This document shows positions 1 to 12,350 of a DNA stretch of 64,000 nt, in pieces. Under the pieces are notes generated by a model, which saw nothing but the letters and a program-made list of their open reading frames with translations, had not been told where the DNA came from and did no database searches. The translations under genes were made by a program, and so were the position numbers. This DNA comes from Sipunculus nudus (lineage: Eukaryota > Annelida > Sipuncula > Golfingiida > Sipunculidae), in NCBI GenBank assembly GCA_026874595.1, contig CM049306.1:25225519-25289518 (forward strand), in the 5' to 3' direction. Each line of letters begins with the position of its first letter. The first letter of the stretch is position 1.

Positions 1-573
1 AATTGGGATTACGATTTACCCAGAACACCAGTGTTTTGGGTACATGATGGACTAAACACCGATTAGGCATCAATTTTGTACAATTTAAATAGCACAGATC
101 GTTAGAATAGAATAAAGATTTACTGTAAAACGTAGAATATCCAAAGACAGTGTATCTGAAAAATCGTTCATCAGAAATTAAAAACAGAGAACTGAAATTT
201 TGACCATTTATCAGAAATCTGAATAAAGACAAAAAAATCCAGAGTAAAAATGATATAAAAGATAGTCTTATTCAAAATAAAAGTAGCCAAATCAGCAGTG
301 ATACATATAACAGACTAATTAGTGCACCTGAAAACACCGCCACGCCAGTCTTGGTTTTCCCCTGCTCTCTTTAATTAGAGTGCCCAGGCTGGGGTAGATA
401 ACCTGTAAAACAAAGGTTTACAGTGATTATCTTGTAATATCTGGAACTTGGTAGTATTCACGGTGATTCCCAGAGCAATTTCATGCGAAATCCTTCATCT
501 GAATGATTGTTCATCGGAACAAAAAGCTTGTCCCCTGAGGCTTTAGGATAAACAATGCTCTACTGTAATTATT
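1..573. other. Intergenic, nothing recognised
   Basis: A+T-rich sequence without a convincing ORF, RNA gene or repeat boundary. Confidence 0.6.
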
Positions 574-957
574 GTATTCCCAGACAAAGTTGGGAGACAT
601 GGTTAAGCATGGTCACGCTGCCGCCGCAGAGATATCGTTTGGACATGATAACTCAAAAAATATTTCACTGATCTTTACCAAACATATAAAGGGGCATAGA
701 TATGGTAAAGAGGACGAGGCCTATTTAAAATGGAATCATGACCTTTACTATGAGAGAGGCCTTGACCTAAAATATTGCCATATTTGGTGAAAATCACACA
801 AAAACATAATCCCAATAAGGGATGCATAGATTGGTCCAAAAATTAAATTGACCGAAGATCTTGGATGGCTTTGTATTCTGTAGAAGACAGGTGGCGCCAC
901 CTTATGTCTTTTTCTTGTTTTCATGCCTTTTAATACCCCATCATTGCCACTTGACAG

Positions 958-2959
958 CAGGCCTGGGTCAAGTACAGGGGGTCAGTACTTGAGTACAAGT
1001 ACTTCAGAATTTGTCAAGTACAAGTTCACAATTTTTCAATGTACTTGAGTACAAGTACAAGTACAGGGGTCTGTACTTGAGCACAAGTACAAGTACTTTT
1101 AGTTAAAAAAAGCAATTTTTCTGAATATTTATTATTAAAACAATTACCTATATTATACACACTGTTACACAGTCAGATATCAGTACTGGTACACAAAAAA
1201 GTGGGTTGATGCTCCAATTGCTGAAAGTTTTTTTTTTTTGTTATTCTAGGTAATCCAGGGTGACAGTCTTGATGGCCTTTCAGTATTTATTTACACTATT
1301 ACACAGTCGTATATCAGTACACAAGAAATGGTGCTTTGATGCCTATTCTGAATGACTATTCTGAATCTGCCAATTCTGTCACTTATTATATAGTGGCTGT
1401 AGAGTCTCTGTACTCTGTACTAGTCTGTCAGGTGTGTAAAACTCGCAGCTGATCAGCTAAACAGTCCACCTGAGGGTTGTGTGTAGTTCAGCTGTGACAA
1501 CTCAATTCCAGAATTACTCATTACCAACTAGTGATGGGCCGATCAAGTTTTATCGAAAGTCAGTCAGTTTCCTGTCACTTTCAAGGGCCCGATTAACAAA
1601 AGCAACTATCGATTACATCATAATCATGACCTTTTTTCACAGGATGCCTATTATCTTATAGGCTAAAATTATTCTTCCATTTTTTACAACATTTAGCGCT
1701 TCAAATAATTAGTCTTTGTTCCCATATTAACTTCCATATGTAACTGAGTATAACAAGGTAGATGCAAGAACAGAGGACTTAATAAACCTCTGTGAACTGG
1801 CAGGGAGCTGCAGAATTAGCATGGAGTTTTGTTACAAGATGTACATTGCACAATATGGGCGGTATGGCGTTAAAATGCTCCATAAATTCTCTAGGTCTAT
1901 GCAGGAAGTAGATGTCCTGGATAGTGGTTTAATTCTTGTTTATTATAAATAATTAAACTGAAACTTTGAAAATCATATCTTACTGATAATAGGAAAATAT
2001 AAATAAGGCAAAACTTCTTTTCTTCAGGTAGAATTACTAATACATGCGCACTGGGTTAAGTAAGTACAGTTTAACAGATAATTGCATATTTCTTTATATT
2101 TGCCTGAACCGATAACTAATTGATCATCGATCGGTTTGCTTAAACCGATGATCGATTATGAAAAAGGAACCGACTCCCACCACTAATACCAACCTGACCT
2201 TCTCAGTTACCACGGCTAATTAGCCTGGTGCATGAGCAGATGTAACCTGGGACAAACTTACTCAGCAGAACTATTCAGTGGGTAGTGTTTCCACAAGCTT
2301 TTCATATAATCAGGTCTGAGGATAGACTATTACAGCTTTTTCCATGTAATAGTAATAGTAATAGACTCAAAAATTTGAGCTGTAATAGTGATAGTAAAAG
2401 AAACAGAAGGCAAAGTAATAGAGTAATACATATTAGTTTCTATTACTTCCTGTGAGCCCCTTTATCATGAAGCATATCAGCAAGTAATGCTGAACAGACT
2501 CATTCTTGTCCAGTAATTGCCCAGGATGTGCCTATTGTGGAGGCAAGCATGGGCCAGCTGCAACATTGCTGGTGACCACTGGTGCTAATTACATGAGAGT
2601 ACTGGACAGAGTAGGTCACAGCCAAATAAGTTACCTGGCACAATCTGACCATTGACTAGTAAACCATGGATAAACAGAGGCATGTTTGATGTTAATAGTG
2701 TAGGCTATTATTATTGTGACATGCACATCTTGTCTCACATCCATCAATCCATATGCTCTGAATTCAAAATAATTTAAAAAAATACATGTACTTGACTAGT
2801 ACTTGAAATGTACTTGATTTTTCAAGTACATTTTTAGCAAGTACAGGTACAGTACAAGTACTGTACTTGGTTAAAAGTACCAAGTACAAGTACAGGCCAA
2901 GTAATGAAAATTTTGTACTTGAGTACAAGTACCAAGTACATGTACTTGACCCAAGCCTG
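958..2959. mobile_element. Non-autonomous hAT-like DNA transposon, 2.0 kb
   Basis: Terminal inverted repeats CAGGCCTGGGTCAAGTACA (left) and the complement of CAGGCTTGGGTCAAGTACA (right) differ at one of 19 positions. An exact 8-bp target duplication CTTGACAG flanks it at 950-957 and 2960-2967. An 8-bp duplication and a CAGG start fit the hAT superfamily. Subterminal regions (about 985-1100 and 2785-2950) are filled with AGTACTTGAGTACAAGTAC-like motifs. No transposase frame is present. Confidence 0.85.
1529..2185. mobile_element. Second hAT-like element nested in the first, 657 bp
   Basis: Ends read TAGTGATGGGCCGATC and, on the complement, TAGTGGTGGGAGTCGG. The flanking octamers TTACCAAC (1521-1528) and ATACCAAC (2186-2193) agree at 7 of 8 positions. 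Paired ATCGAT-containing segments lie just inside both ends. There is no coding sequence. Confidence 0.7.
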
Positions 2960-4348
2960 CTTGACAGTACTGTGAGCATTATAAGTCTAAAACTAATGGA
3001 AAGATTGGGCTGAAATTGTGCATGTCCATTGATCTTGGATACCTCCATTTTGTATGCAAGACTGGTGGCACCATCTGCAATCATTTTGACGTGGCGTCCA
3101 TCTGTACATGTGCTTTGGGTGAAAATTGCTCATATAACTGGTGTGGTTCAAGGTATTGGTCTTAAATTTGGTATGTCTATCCATCTTTGAAAATTTTTTC
3201 ATAAACCAGATGGGTGGCGCCACCTTCCTTCCCGTTCCCATGGAATAAAGTAATTTTCTTTCCTTAGGAGTGGTGTGTCGTATTGGTCTGAAACTGCATG
3301 TCCATAGATCTAAACCTCCTCCATCTTGTACTCAAGACTGGTGGCACCATCTGCCATTTTTTTCATGTGGTGTCCATTTGTCCATTTGTGCGTCTGTTTC
3401 CGCCCATAAACCCACATATCTCGGGAACCGTTTGACCAAACAGGAAAAAAATTTGTACATATGTAGCCCTTGGATACCTTTATAACATGCATAAAAACTT
3501 GTGGCGCCACCTGCAACCATTTTTGCATAGCATACATCTGTTCATCTGCCTTGGGATAAAATCACTCATATCTTTGCAGTGAATGGAATTATCCACCTGA
3601 AATTTTGCATGTGTATTCATCCTGGATAACTTTCTTGATTTTATGACAGATGGCACCACCTGCATTCACGTTCAGGCTGCAGACATTCAGGCTTATATCT
3701 CAGGACTGGTTTGACGTATCCTCCTGAATTTTTTCATGTGTATAGATCTCACATAGCTCTTTATCATACGCAAAACTGGTGGTGCAATCTTTAACTGTTT
3801 TGCACAGCTTCCGTCTGTTTTCTGCCATAGGATAAAGTCATATCTTGGCAGTGGTTTGACTTATATGCCTAAAATTTTGCGTGTATATACATCTCGGATA
3901 GCTTTCTCGATTTTGTGGCAGGTGGCACAACCTACTTTCACGTTCAGGCTGCAGACATCCAGGCTTATATCTCTGGACTGGTTTGAAGTATCCTCCTGAT
4001 TTTTTTCATGTGTATAGATCTCACATAGCTCTTTATCATACGCAAAACTGGTGGCGCCATCTGTAACCATTTTTGCACAGCTTCTTCTGTTTGTCTGCCG
4101 TTGGATAAAATCACTCATATCTCTGCAGTGGTATGACTTATCTGCATAAAATTTTGCGATTGTACACAACTTGGATAACTTTCTGGATTTTGTGGCAGGT
4201 GGAGCCACCTACATACACATTTTGGCTGCAGACGTCAATGCTAATATGCAACACACCTCACTCAATCCATGCCTCACTTGAGTCACATCACCCATCCCAC
4301 TCTGGTTTCGGCAGATACACAGTTGCTTGTTGACTACCTGTATTCTAG

Positions 4349-5180
4349 TTTCAAATGTGTTTGAAATGTAACTTTACCTGCTGCCTAGGTACTTTTCTAA
4401 AGTGCATAGACCTGTATCTAAGTACTCTACACAAATCCTGAAACTGCACCTGGCCATATTCCAAGTTCCTGAATTGGTACCCAGGTACTGTCACATACCT
4501 TGGCACAGCCCTGTGTGGAAGCAGTTGATTTGCTGTTTGAACTTTATATTCTGATATATTACGGGAAGTGAGCAAAGGTGCAGATTAGCCTCTAACTCAG
4601 ACACAGGGTGGTGCCCACTACCTGAAGGCAAGGTGGTGTCATGGAAAATAATGACTTAATTATACTGCAGCTATAATTTATAATTAATCGGTGCCATCCT
4701 TGTGCTTGAGCTTATTGAGTAAATTGACTGACAAAACCTTACCTCTGCAAACAAATTGACCATGATATTTTCTCATTTAAGGCGATAGATATCTGAAGTT
4801 TAGAATTTGGTATAAAAGTACCATAAAATCTCCATTATAAGCTGCATGTCTATTAAAAGCTGCACCCAGAATTTTCAGTAACATGTGTCTGGTACTAGGA
4901 AAGAAACAAAAGATCTGGAAAACCCCCCTTTAATTTTCAGAACTTGAAAAATGAGTCATGTTTACATTGTTTTATTATCCCTTGGATATTATCTATGAAT
5001 ATGTTATGATAAAACTAAGAAACTGGAGTTAATGAATTGAGCGATCCACACAAATAAGTATTTAGTTAAATTACTGACAATTTTTCACCCATTCTTAATT
5101 CAAATTTTTCCTGTAGCAACAGTTCCTCTTCTTTTTAATGTAAAAATGTGTTACAAGAATGTGCATTTTTAGCGAATCTG
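4349..5180. other. Intergenic, nothing recognised
   Basis: A+T-rich DNA without a supported feature. Confidence 0.55.
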
Positions 5181-5189
5181 TGAGCTTAT

Positions 5190-6120
5190 GGGATGGTGCA
5201 GTGTCATCCTTCATTCGTTCCTGTGTGTCGTGTGCCTTCTGTATGTTAACCCATACTATCTTGAAGGGGTAGGAGCTAGCATCACCAAACTTTATGCAAA
5301 AATTCAGTCATCTTAAAAAAACTCATTCTGATTTTGTTTATATTTTTTGGCTATCTGCATTTATAGGGAAAAAGTAAAAAAGGCTGTATAAATCTTCTTC
5401 TGCTAAACTGTCCAGCCAGATTGTTCAATATTTCACAGGAATAATCTATGGAACAATCTCTCTCAAGTTTGTTCGAATTGTTCCAGTTTGGTTAATTTTT
5501 GTCGAGTTACAAGTAGCTGAACTTAGTCATTTGGCCAATTAATGACTAAAATTACAGTATCACAATCGGCTGGAGCTATCATCATCAAATTTTATGCGAA
5601 CGTTGGTCACATGAGTCATATTTGAAACTCAGGTATTAGTAGCACCACCTTCATCAACCTTTTCTGTATGAGGGTCATCGATCATTAGTACATTAACCCA
5701 TAATTTCTCAGGAGTAGCTGGAGCTTGCATCCTCAAAAGTTTTGCAGAAATCTTTCTCATATCAAATGTTGTGGATAGAGCTTTTTGTGGCGCCACCTGC
5801 ATTAACTTACATTTAGCAGGGAAAAAGCTAAAAAAAACTTTGAAATTCTTGTTCAGTTTGTTCAGTATTTCACAAAAATAATCTTTAAGATAAGCTCTCT
5901 TAAGTTTAGTCAAATGGTTTGGGTTTGATGACCTTTGGCCGAGTTACAGGATATTTAAATTAGTCATCTGGTCAAGTAAGCATACTGACATAACAATCTC
6001 AGAAACGACAAGGGCTAGCATCACGAAGTTTTATACAAATATTGGTCACATGACCTCATTTGAAATTGAGGTATTGGTGGTGCTACTAACATTGATCTGT
6101 TTTTTTTTTTTTTTTAAAAC
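5190..6120. repeat. Degenerate tandem repeat, probable old transposon body
   Basis: Three to four diverged units of roughly 300-400 bp share GGAGCTAGCATCACCAAACTTTATGC-like cores (starting near 5268, 5569, 5708 and 6009), followed by motifs resembling GGTATTGGTGGTGCTAC. The layout resembles the bodies of the Helentron-like elements, but no termini are visible. Confidence 0.55.
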
Positions 6121-6539
6121 CTCATACTTTTAGTCTCCTCAGTGTAAAAATGTTTTATGATGAAATTGTCAAGCTGAATCATTGAATTTGTAACAAGTAT
6201 TATCGTAGGGTAGGGTTCTTTCATCGTCATTATAAGAACTTATTGGATTTGTTGATTTTTGGTAGAGTCATAGAAAACTGAAGTTGCTCTTGCAATCATT
6301 AGTAAGGCTAATTCCAACCGAGGACTGCAATAGTCAGTCTTCTTCTGCAAAACTGTTGTTTCTACTCCTGTAACATTGCAAAAAAATGATTCTAAGGAGG
6401 CCTGTGTTCAAGTTTACTTAAATGATTGTTGGGCATAATTAATTGCCCTTCAACAATGGATGGACTGCATCTTTTATTATTCTAAACATTTTGATAAAAA
6501 AAATCTTATGGATATGTCAGCTTGAAAAAAAGGACTGTA

Positions 6540-6810
6540 GCCAAAGTCTTCAGGATGTGTAAACAGATTTACGAACAGGCCAAGATTGTGTCTGTATCTA
6601 TAAATAGCTTGGCAGACTGCCAACTATTTCAGATTTGACAACAGGCCAAAGGTCAGTCTAATTCTATTTATATCTTTGGCAGACAGCAAACTGTGTCAGA
6701 TTATGCAACAGGTCAAGAGTTCATTCAGTGCAGCCAGCTAAAGGTCAAGAGTTCATTCAGTGCAGCCAGGTGCAGATCAAGAGTTCACTCAGTGCAGTAG
6801 CTGCAGAAAG
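6540..6810. repeat. Short degenerate direct repeats
   Basis: Two units sharing GGCAGAC..CAACTRTTTCAGATT..CAACAGG are followed by three copies of GGTCAAGAGTTCATTCAGTG (6714, 6743, 6774 regions). Confidence 0.6.
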
Positions 6811-6884
6811 CAATTTGTTCTGGTTCACTTTGGGCAACTGCATTCCTCACACAAGCCTGGTTAGCAGAATGCACCTAACTCAAG

Positions 6885-7265
6885 AGAAGTTTGATATATG
6901 GACCTGATATTTTGACCTGTCCATGCATCTTTATTGTTCACAAGACTGTTGGTGCCACCTGCAATGACTTTTGCACAGTGTATGTGCTTGCTTATTTCTC
7001 AGGAGGGATTGATATATCAGTCTGAAATTGTGCATATTTACACATATTGGGCAGCTTTGTTCTATACAAGACTGGTGGCACCACCTAAAATAATTTTTGC
7101 ACAGTATATGTCCCTGCTTTTTTCTCAGGGGGGGGGGTTGATATATAAGTCAGAAATGAGTTATATGTTTATATCTCGGATAGCTTTGTCATATACAAGA
7201 CTGGTGACGCCACCTACAATCATTTTTGTGTTATGTGCACCCATGCCAGTATTTAACTTGTGATG
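6885..7265. repeat. Helentron-body-like tandem units (about 130 bp, 3 copies)
   Basis: Three units contain CAAGACTGGTGGCACCACCT-like cores followed by AATCATTTTTGCACAG. The same phrase recurs in the elements at 3.0-4.3 and 29.8-32.0 kb. Termini are not identifiable, so this is a fragment. Confidence 0.6.
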
Positions 7266-7811
7266 TTTGTGTAATTGGTTCTTGTTCAGAATGATTAGTA
7301 TTTGCATTTTTCATGTACATATTACACATGTCTTTGAAAAGTAATGCTCCAGCATTGAAGCATTATACCTGGTGTATATGCCACTGCACAGGTTCACATA
7401 AGGCCTGTAGTTCTTGTTATAATTAGTGGTAGAAATTCGTGGTAAACTGATGTTTGATAATCTAAAGAGGTCTGTTGTATAGAATTATATCTAAAATACT
7501 GACTGAGCAGGGCTTGACATTAACTTTTGAAAGTACAAGTTTGTCAGGTAGGGCAAGTGACAACTAGCTTTTATTTGCCCTACATGAATTTTTACTTGTC
7601 CCACAAAACAGTGATGGTGGCCACAACCACAATAAATGTGATCCACCTTATAATTTTGTAACAGTATGTACATATTCAAATGTTTGGTTTTTTTTTTTAA
7701 ATGATATTTCTCTTAAGCATTTGCACAGATAAACAACAAGCAGGTAATTTCAGCTAGCAGTATTACAATTAGACTTCTCTTCTCCTGGAAAAGAAAGTGG
7801 CTAACTTAAAC

Positions 7812-8045
7812 CGGCTTCTGTGGCTCAGGGGTAGAGCGCAGGACTCAAAGCCGGGAGATTGTGGGTTCAAATTTCAGCGGAGGCAGTGAGGTTTTTCACG
7901 GTTCGGCCCCCACCCAGGGTGAGTGCTCTGCAGGCTTAATGGGAAGGCTGTGCCCCACTGCTGTGTATTACTCACATACGAGTGCATCTTTGGGGGGTTT
8001 CTCAGTGTTATGACCCAGCAATGGGGTCCTGGAAAAAAATTACAG
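7812..8045 (+). mobile_element. tRNA-derived SINE
   Basis: The head GGCTTCTGTGGCTCAGGGG plus TAGAGC resembles a tRNA 5' half with a polymerase III A box (TGGCTCAGGGGTAGAGC). The B box GGGTTCAAATTTC follows at the right spacing. An unrelated 150-bp body then ends near AAAAAAATTACAG. The anticodon stem does not pair well, so it is not a functional tRNA. Confidence 0.75.
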
Positions 8046-8209
8046 ATAAACTGTTTATATATGTATATAACACTGTGGTGATATTTAATCCTGGTTTAAA
8101 ACATGCAGCCTGTTTTATATGATTAAAATAACCAGATATGCTTGTTTTATAATTGCACACCTGTAAGCTATATGGACAGAGTCAGTATGTACTCAATAAT
8201 GAGATTAAC

Positions 8210-8230
8210 ACATATATATATATGTGTTAT

Positions 8231-8267
<37 letters not shown>

Positions 8268-8345
8268 ATTATTTATATATTTATTTATGTATAATATGTA
8301 TTTATAATATATATATTTATGCATAATATATAGTGTTGTAGTTTT
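8210..8345. repeat. TA-rich microsatellite
   Basis: Runs of (TA)n with interspersed TTTATG and TATTTA units. Confidence 0.9.
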
Positions 8346-9599
8346 ACAGCAGTATTATAAACATCATTTCAAAATAAAGATGCTGAAAAATATTACTTCC
8401 TTGATGTGAAGTGACATGTGACATTTTTAAGCTGATTTCAATAGTTTAAAATTTTTTTTTTCAAAATTAACCCAGCATGTGTTCAAATTTTGCTGTGTCT
8501 GGCCTGTTTCCAAATTTTGAGTGAAACTGGAAATCGATCCTTTCCTTTGAATCTTTCCACACCTCCACTTATCCAGCATCTGTTGACATATGTTGAACAT
8601 GTATATAATTGACAGGGATAAAAAAAATATTTAAAATTCTTGTTTTCAAATATTCAATTTAAATTGTGCTATTATATTAACCCTGATCAACAGTGGCAGG
8701 AGTTGTCTCTGGCACTTGTTGCCTGCCCCAGCAACAGCTACTATACAGTATAAAAGTACATTTTATGAAATCAGTACCTGGCTCAAATTAGTAGTGCCTG
8801 AAACTTACTAACTTAATTTCTAAATTAACTGGTCCATTCATGTTAAAATTCTAGTCCACTTTCATAAGGATATAATTTTAAATACAAATTCTTACATAAT
8901 GTACACTATTTCATTTTTCTTAAAAACAAATTAAAAACTCAATTTGTAAATCTAACTTTTACTAGATATATGTATCACCAATTAGTCACAAGGGAAGACT
9001 CCCTACCCCCTCCACCACCCCTCACTCAACCCTGACACCATGAATAGACAAAATGTATGTTTCAGGATTTTTGATGAATGATTGACAATGTGAATAACCA
9101 GAAGCTCAAACATCAAACATGTGACTTGCCTCTGATGTATATTAACACTTCCTGTAACCTAGATGCAAAGGGGAAGTTAGTCCAAACTGAATGTACCGGT
9201 ATATATATTTACTGTCAAAGGTCAGTCAGGAGCAAAGTTCCTGGCTTCCCAGGCAACACAGTTATGTATCCAGGGTAGGATAATTGCTCATTTATTCTGT
9301 TTGATGTGACACTTTTTTCAATGTTCAAATGTTTTACTTTTTTTCCCAGAAGTAGTCATTAATCAACATTATTGTATTTTTAGATACTTAAATATTATCA
9401 GTTTGCTCATATCTTGATTCTATTAAGGATATTATTCTTTGTTTTGTATCCATGCCTTGTCTTGTAAATTTGACATAATATAAAAACTCTCTTAAAAAAA
9501 TAAAAATACTTTATATTTGAGGTTTTGCAGGCTTGTAATCCGCTGTGTAAAACTTGTTAGGTTTCTCATGAAAAAGATATAAACTTAGGAGTATCTTAA
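8346..9599. other. Intergenic, nothing recognised
   Basis: A+T-rich; no ORF with recognisable similarity, no clear repeat boundary. Confidence 0.5.
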
Positions 9600-10290
9600 T
9601 ATCTTCTACGCTCCCGAGGCAGCGGAAATCTTGCGCTTCTAAAGAAGCAACTGATTTTCACGCTGCCAGCTTTGACCGTTTATGATATATTTAGACACCA
9701 GATGGCGGTTTGTTGTCCACTGAAATAAACGTGCGTATGATGTGACAAGCAGCCAATCAGATGCCATGAACAAACACTCGACAGGCATCCTGGCTCCGCC
9801 CATTGCCGCCCTTCAAGCGCCGTTTGATGAGTTTCCGGTTGAATTTAAATTGCTCCCTCTGCATTCTCGCATCAGCGACCGATTCGATTATGACATTATG
9901 ACTGTGTTAGCGTAGCCATGTATCTGTTGTCTGCAGAACTGAAACCAGCCAGCGAGGTGTGCACGAAGCCTTTGTTGTTACGTTTCGTTTGAATTACAGC
10001 TCACCGGCCGAGCATCCTATATGCCCAAGGCCCTAAGCAAACCACGTCAGGGGCAATTCTCTCTGAGCCTCTGGCCTGTTTAGACGGTTACGCTGGGGGA
10101 TGAGCTGTCACTCAAAAGAAATGAATATGATTGGCTCCGTGTATTCCTCGCTTGGCTTTGTCTTCCAGCACAAAGTTTCATCTGATTGGACAAAAATACA
10201 GTGCTCCCCTCTGGTGTTGCAAAGCAGGATACGAGGTCATAACAAACAGCGCCTTACGATATAGGAAGTAGCCCTATAGGTAAAGCGCTG
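9600..10290 (+). promoter_or_regulatory. Candidate CpG-bearing promoter / 5' non-coding exon region
   Basis: G+C and CpG rise clearly above the surrounding A+T-rich DNA. Visible motifs are CCAAT at 9753-9757, a GC box in CTCCGCCC near 9795, CCAGATGGCGG near 9699 (YY1- or CTCF-like), and inverted CCAAT (ATTGG) near 10130 and 10180. ATAG|GTAAAG near 10279 is one possible first-exon donor. The PLEKHA start exon needs an upstream first exon, and this is the best candidate in the window. No transcript evidence is available. Confidence 0.35.
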
Positions 10291-12050
10291 TGTAAAGAGC
10301 GTAAATATCTTCATATTTTCTTCTGTCATTGTTAAGTTGACCCTGCTCAGTGTGAGGGTAATGTTTCATTTGATTCTGTGTATGTGTGTGCAAGATATCT
10401 GAAGAGCGACATCACTCATGCTATTGATATTTATCATATAGGTTTGTATTGTGAAAATCTTAAAGAAGTTAAATTTTGGTGGCACCAAAATGTAATCCAA
10501 ATGTAAATAACACCAGGTTGAGTGTTTTATGGGTTTTTATAGCACATTTGTTTACACCGGGACATTGCATGTGACAGTATCTTTGTGTGAGTCGTGTCTT
10601 TACAGATCACATTAATGACGTCACTCCAATTGCCGTTTCAGTGAAAGGTGTCAGTAAATCAACATACATCATGGGAGTCCATGATTGTTGTTTGAACATT
10701 GTGTTTATAGTCAAGGACAGCAAAACCATGAAGTCCAAAGGTGTTTTTCAAAATTTTTTCATAGAAAAAACTCCCAGGAATAACACAGGTTTAATTAACA
10801 TTCCATGGCACCAGCTTTAAACAGGATCTTCCACACAGGGAAGGCATCTCCATATTGTAAGCTTTTGATTATGTATGAAGTGTTTAACCTTCTATTAATA
10901 TAATTATTTCCCAGGTATTCTAACCAAGCACATTCTAGACACTACTTAACTGACACAGATTATTCAAGGTTCTCACTGTGTCAGTCAGGGATAGAGGTAT
11001 ATATGGTATATATATTTATAGTATACAAAACAAGAGTTAACAGCTTTGTCACGATTCATGGTTCTAAGGGAAGTCATTAATAAATCAGCGAGGATGGGGC
11101 CATGGTTATATTTGATGGACAGGCAGTGTCATTCACAACAGTCACACAGGAGTGAGGCTGTGCTGGTAAGTGTGGCTACGAGATAAATCCTCACAGCCAG
11201 TAATAATTAAATGGCTAAGGCTGTACAAGTAGGGGTCTGTCAACCAAGGTTTTTTGAATATAATACAACAAATATATTTGATCATGAGGAAATGAAGACT
11301 ACTTAATTTTGTACCTCATATTATGAATTATATGATTATAGTAAGATACAGATATTTATGAATTCATTGTAAGATTTTATAGATTGTGTTAGTGCCACTG
11401 ATGCTACTCTTTGTCATTGTTTGCTGATTTGTCTGAGAGCAAAAAAAGTTATAATTGTATTATTATGACATATTTCGGAGGGTTAGGGTAATACCAGGGA
11501 AACAATTTAATAAAATTTGGATGTAATCAGGATCACCATATTATGTTAATATTTAGATAAAAGGATTTACAGATAAATGCAGCCAACGCCCTTGTCACTA
11601 GTTTTCGGTGATTTTTCACTGTGAGTTACACATCAGGCTCTTAATTGAAGACACCTTTCTTCTGGTGGATAGAGCTGGCCTGTGTTGCAACCTTTGATTT
11701 GGTGAATTATGCCAATTAGATTCATTCATTTTAAATACTAGTAATTTAGCTTTTATGTGGCATGCAAACCAATGTTTGGACAGGATCATCTTAGTAATCC
11801 ATATCTGATGATCCAGAAAATTGTCAGGAGTACATAATTTCAGGAGTACATAATTTATGCAGTCTCTGACTGCTTTGTAGTTACAGTGTGAAACAGTCCT
11901 ATAAGAAACACTGCCTTTGGTGTTCCTGAACTAGATTATGGATCTGTAGAAAGTACCATAGAGTAAACTTAAAGTTTGAAAAATGTAGTAAATGTGACTG
12001 TATTATTCTTGGCAGAACTATTTTAGGACTCCGTAGAGAGCATACCCATG
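10291..12050. other. Probable first intron or intergenic, nothing recognised
   Basis: Low-complexity A+T-rich DNA. If the 9.6-10.3 kb region holds the first exon, this belongs to PLEKHA's first intron. Confidence 0.45.
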
Positions 12051-12069
12051 CAAAGGCTAAACATCATAT

Positions 12070-12350
12070 TGGATCAGCCCCTTTTTCTGGAGCTACACCT
12101 TATTCTTGATCCACACCTTATTTTGGATCAGCACTTAATTCTAGACCCACACCTTATCTGAATCAGCACTTTATTCTGGATCCACACCTTATTCTGGATC
12201 CGTACCTTATTTTGGATCAGCACTTAATTCTAGACCCACACCTTATCTGAATCAGCACTTTATTCTGGATCCACACCTTATTCTGGATCCGTACCTTATT
12301 TTGGATCAGCACTTAATTCTAGACCCACACCTTATTCTTGATTCGCATCA
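12070..12350. repeat. Minisatellite with about 18-bp monomers in an 89-bp higher-order unit
   Basis: Monomers follow the pattern (GC/CC)ACNTTATTCTGGATC. The block from GCACTTAATTCTAGACC through TACCTTATTTTGGATCA recurs about every 89 bp, in at least two nearly identical copies. Confidence 0.85.

Larger units (their letters stand above)
574..4348 (+). mobile_element. Composite Helentron/HINE-like element (interrupted by hAT-like insertions)
   Basis: The 5' end at 574 (GTATTCCCAGACAAAG) matches the family-1 ends at 30485 and 45406. Family-1 body continues to 957, is interrupted by the 958-2959 insertion, and resumes at 2960 with CTTGACAGTACTGTGAGC. From about 3000 the body switches to degenerate tandem units of a second family (CAAGACTGGTGGCACCA...). 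It ends with GGCAGATAC at 4310-4318, a decayed hairpin and CTAG at 4345-4348, the 3' end of family 2. It is therefore a mosaic of two related non-autonomous families without coding capacity. Confidence 0.7.

Noticed and set aside
7858-7885. Functional tRNA gene
   Set aside because: A and B boxes are present, but the anticodon arm does not pair and a SINE body follows.
7507-9036. Full hAT element starting CAGGGCTTGACATTAAC
   Set aside because: The left tip looks hAT-like, but the candidate right ends (near 8686 and 9034) have no matching 8-bp flank, so boundaries cannot be supported.
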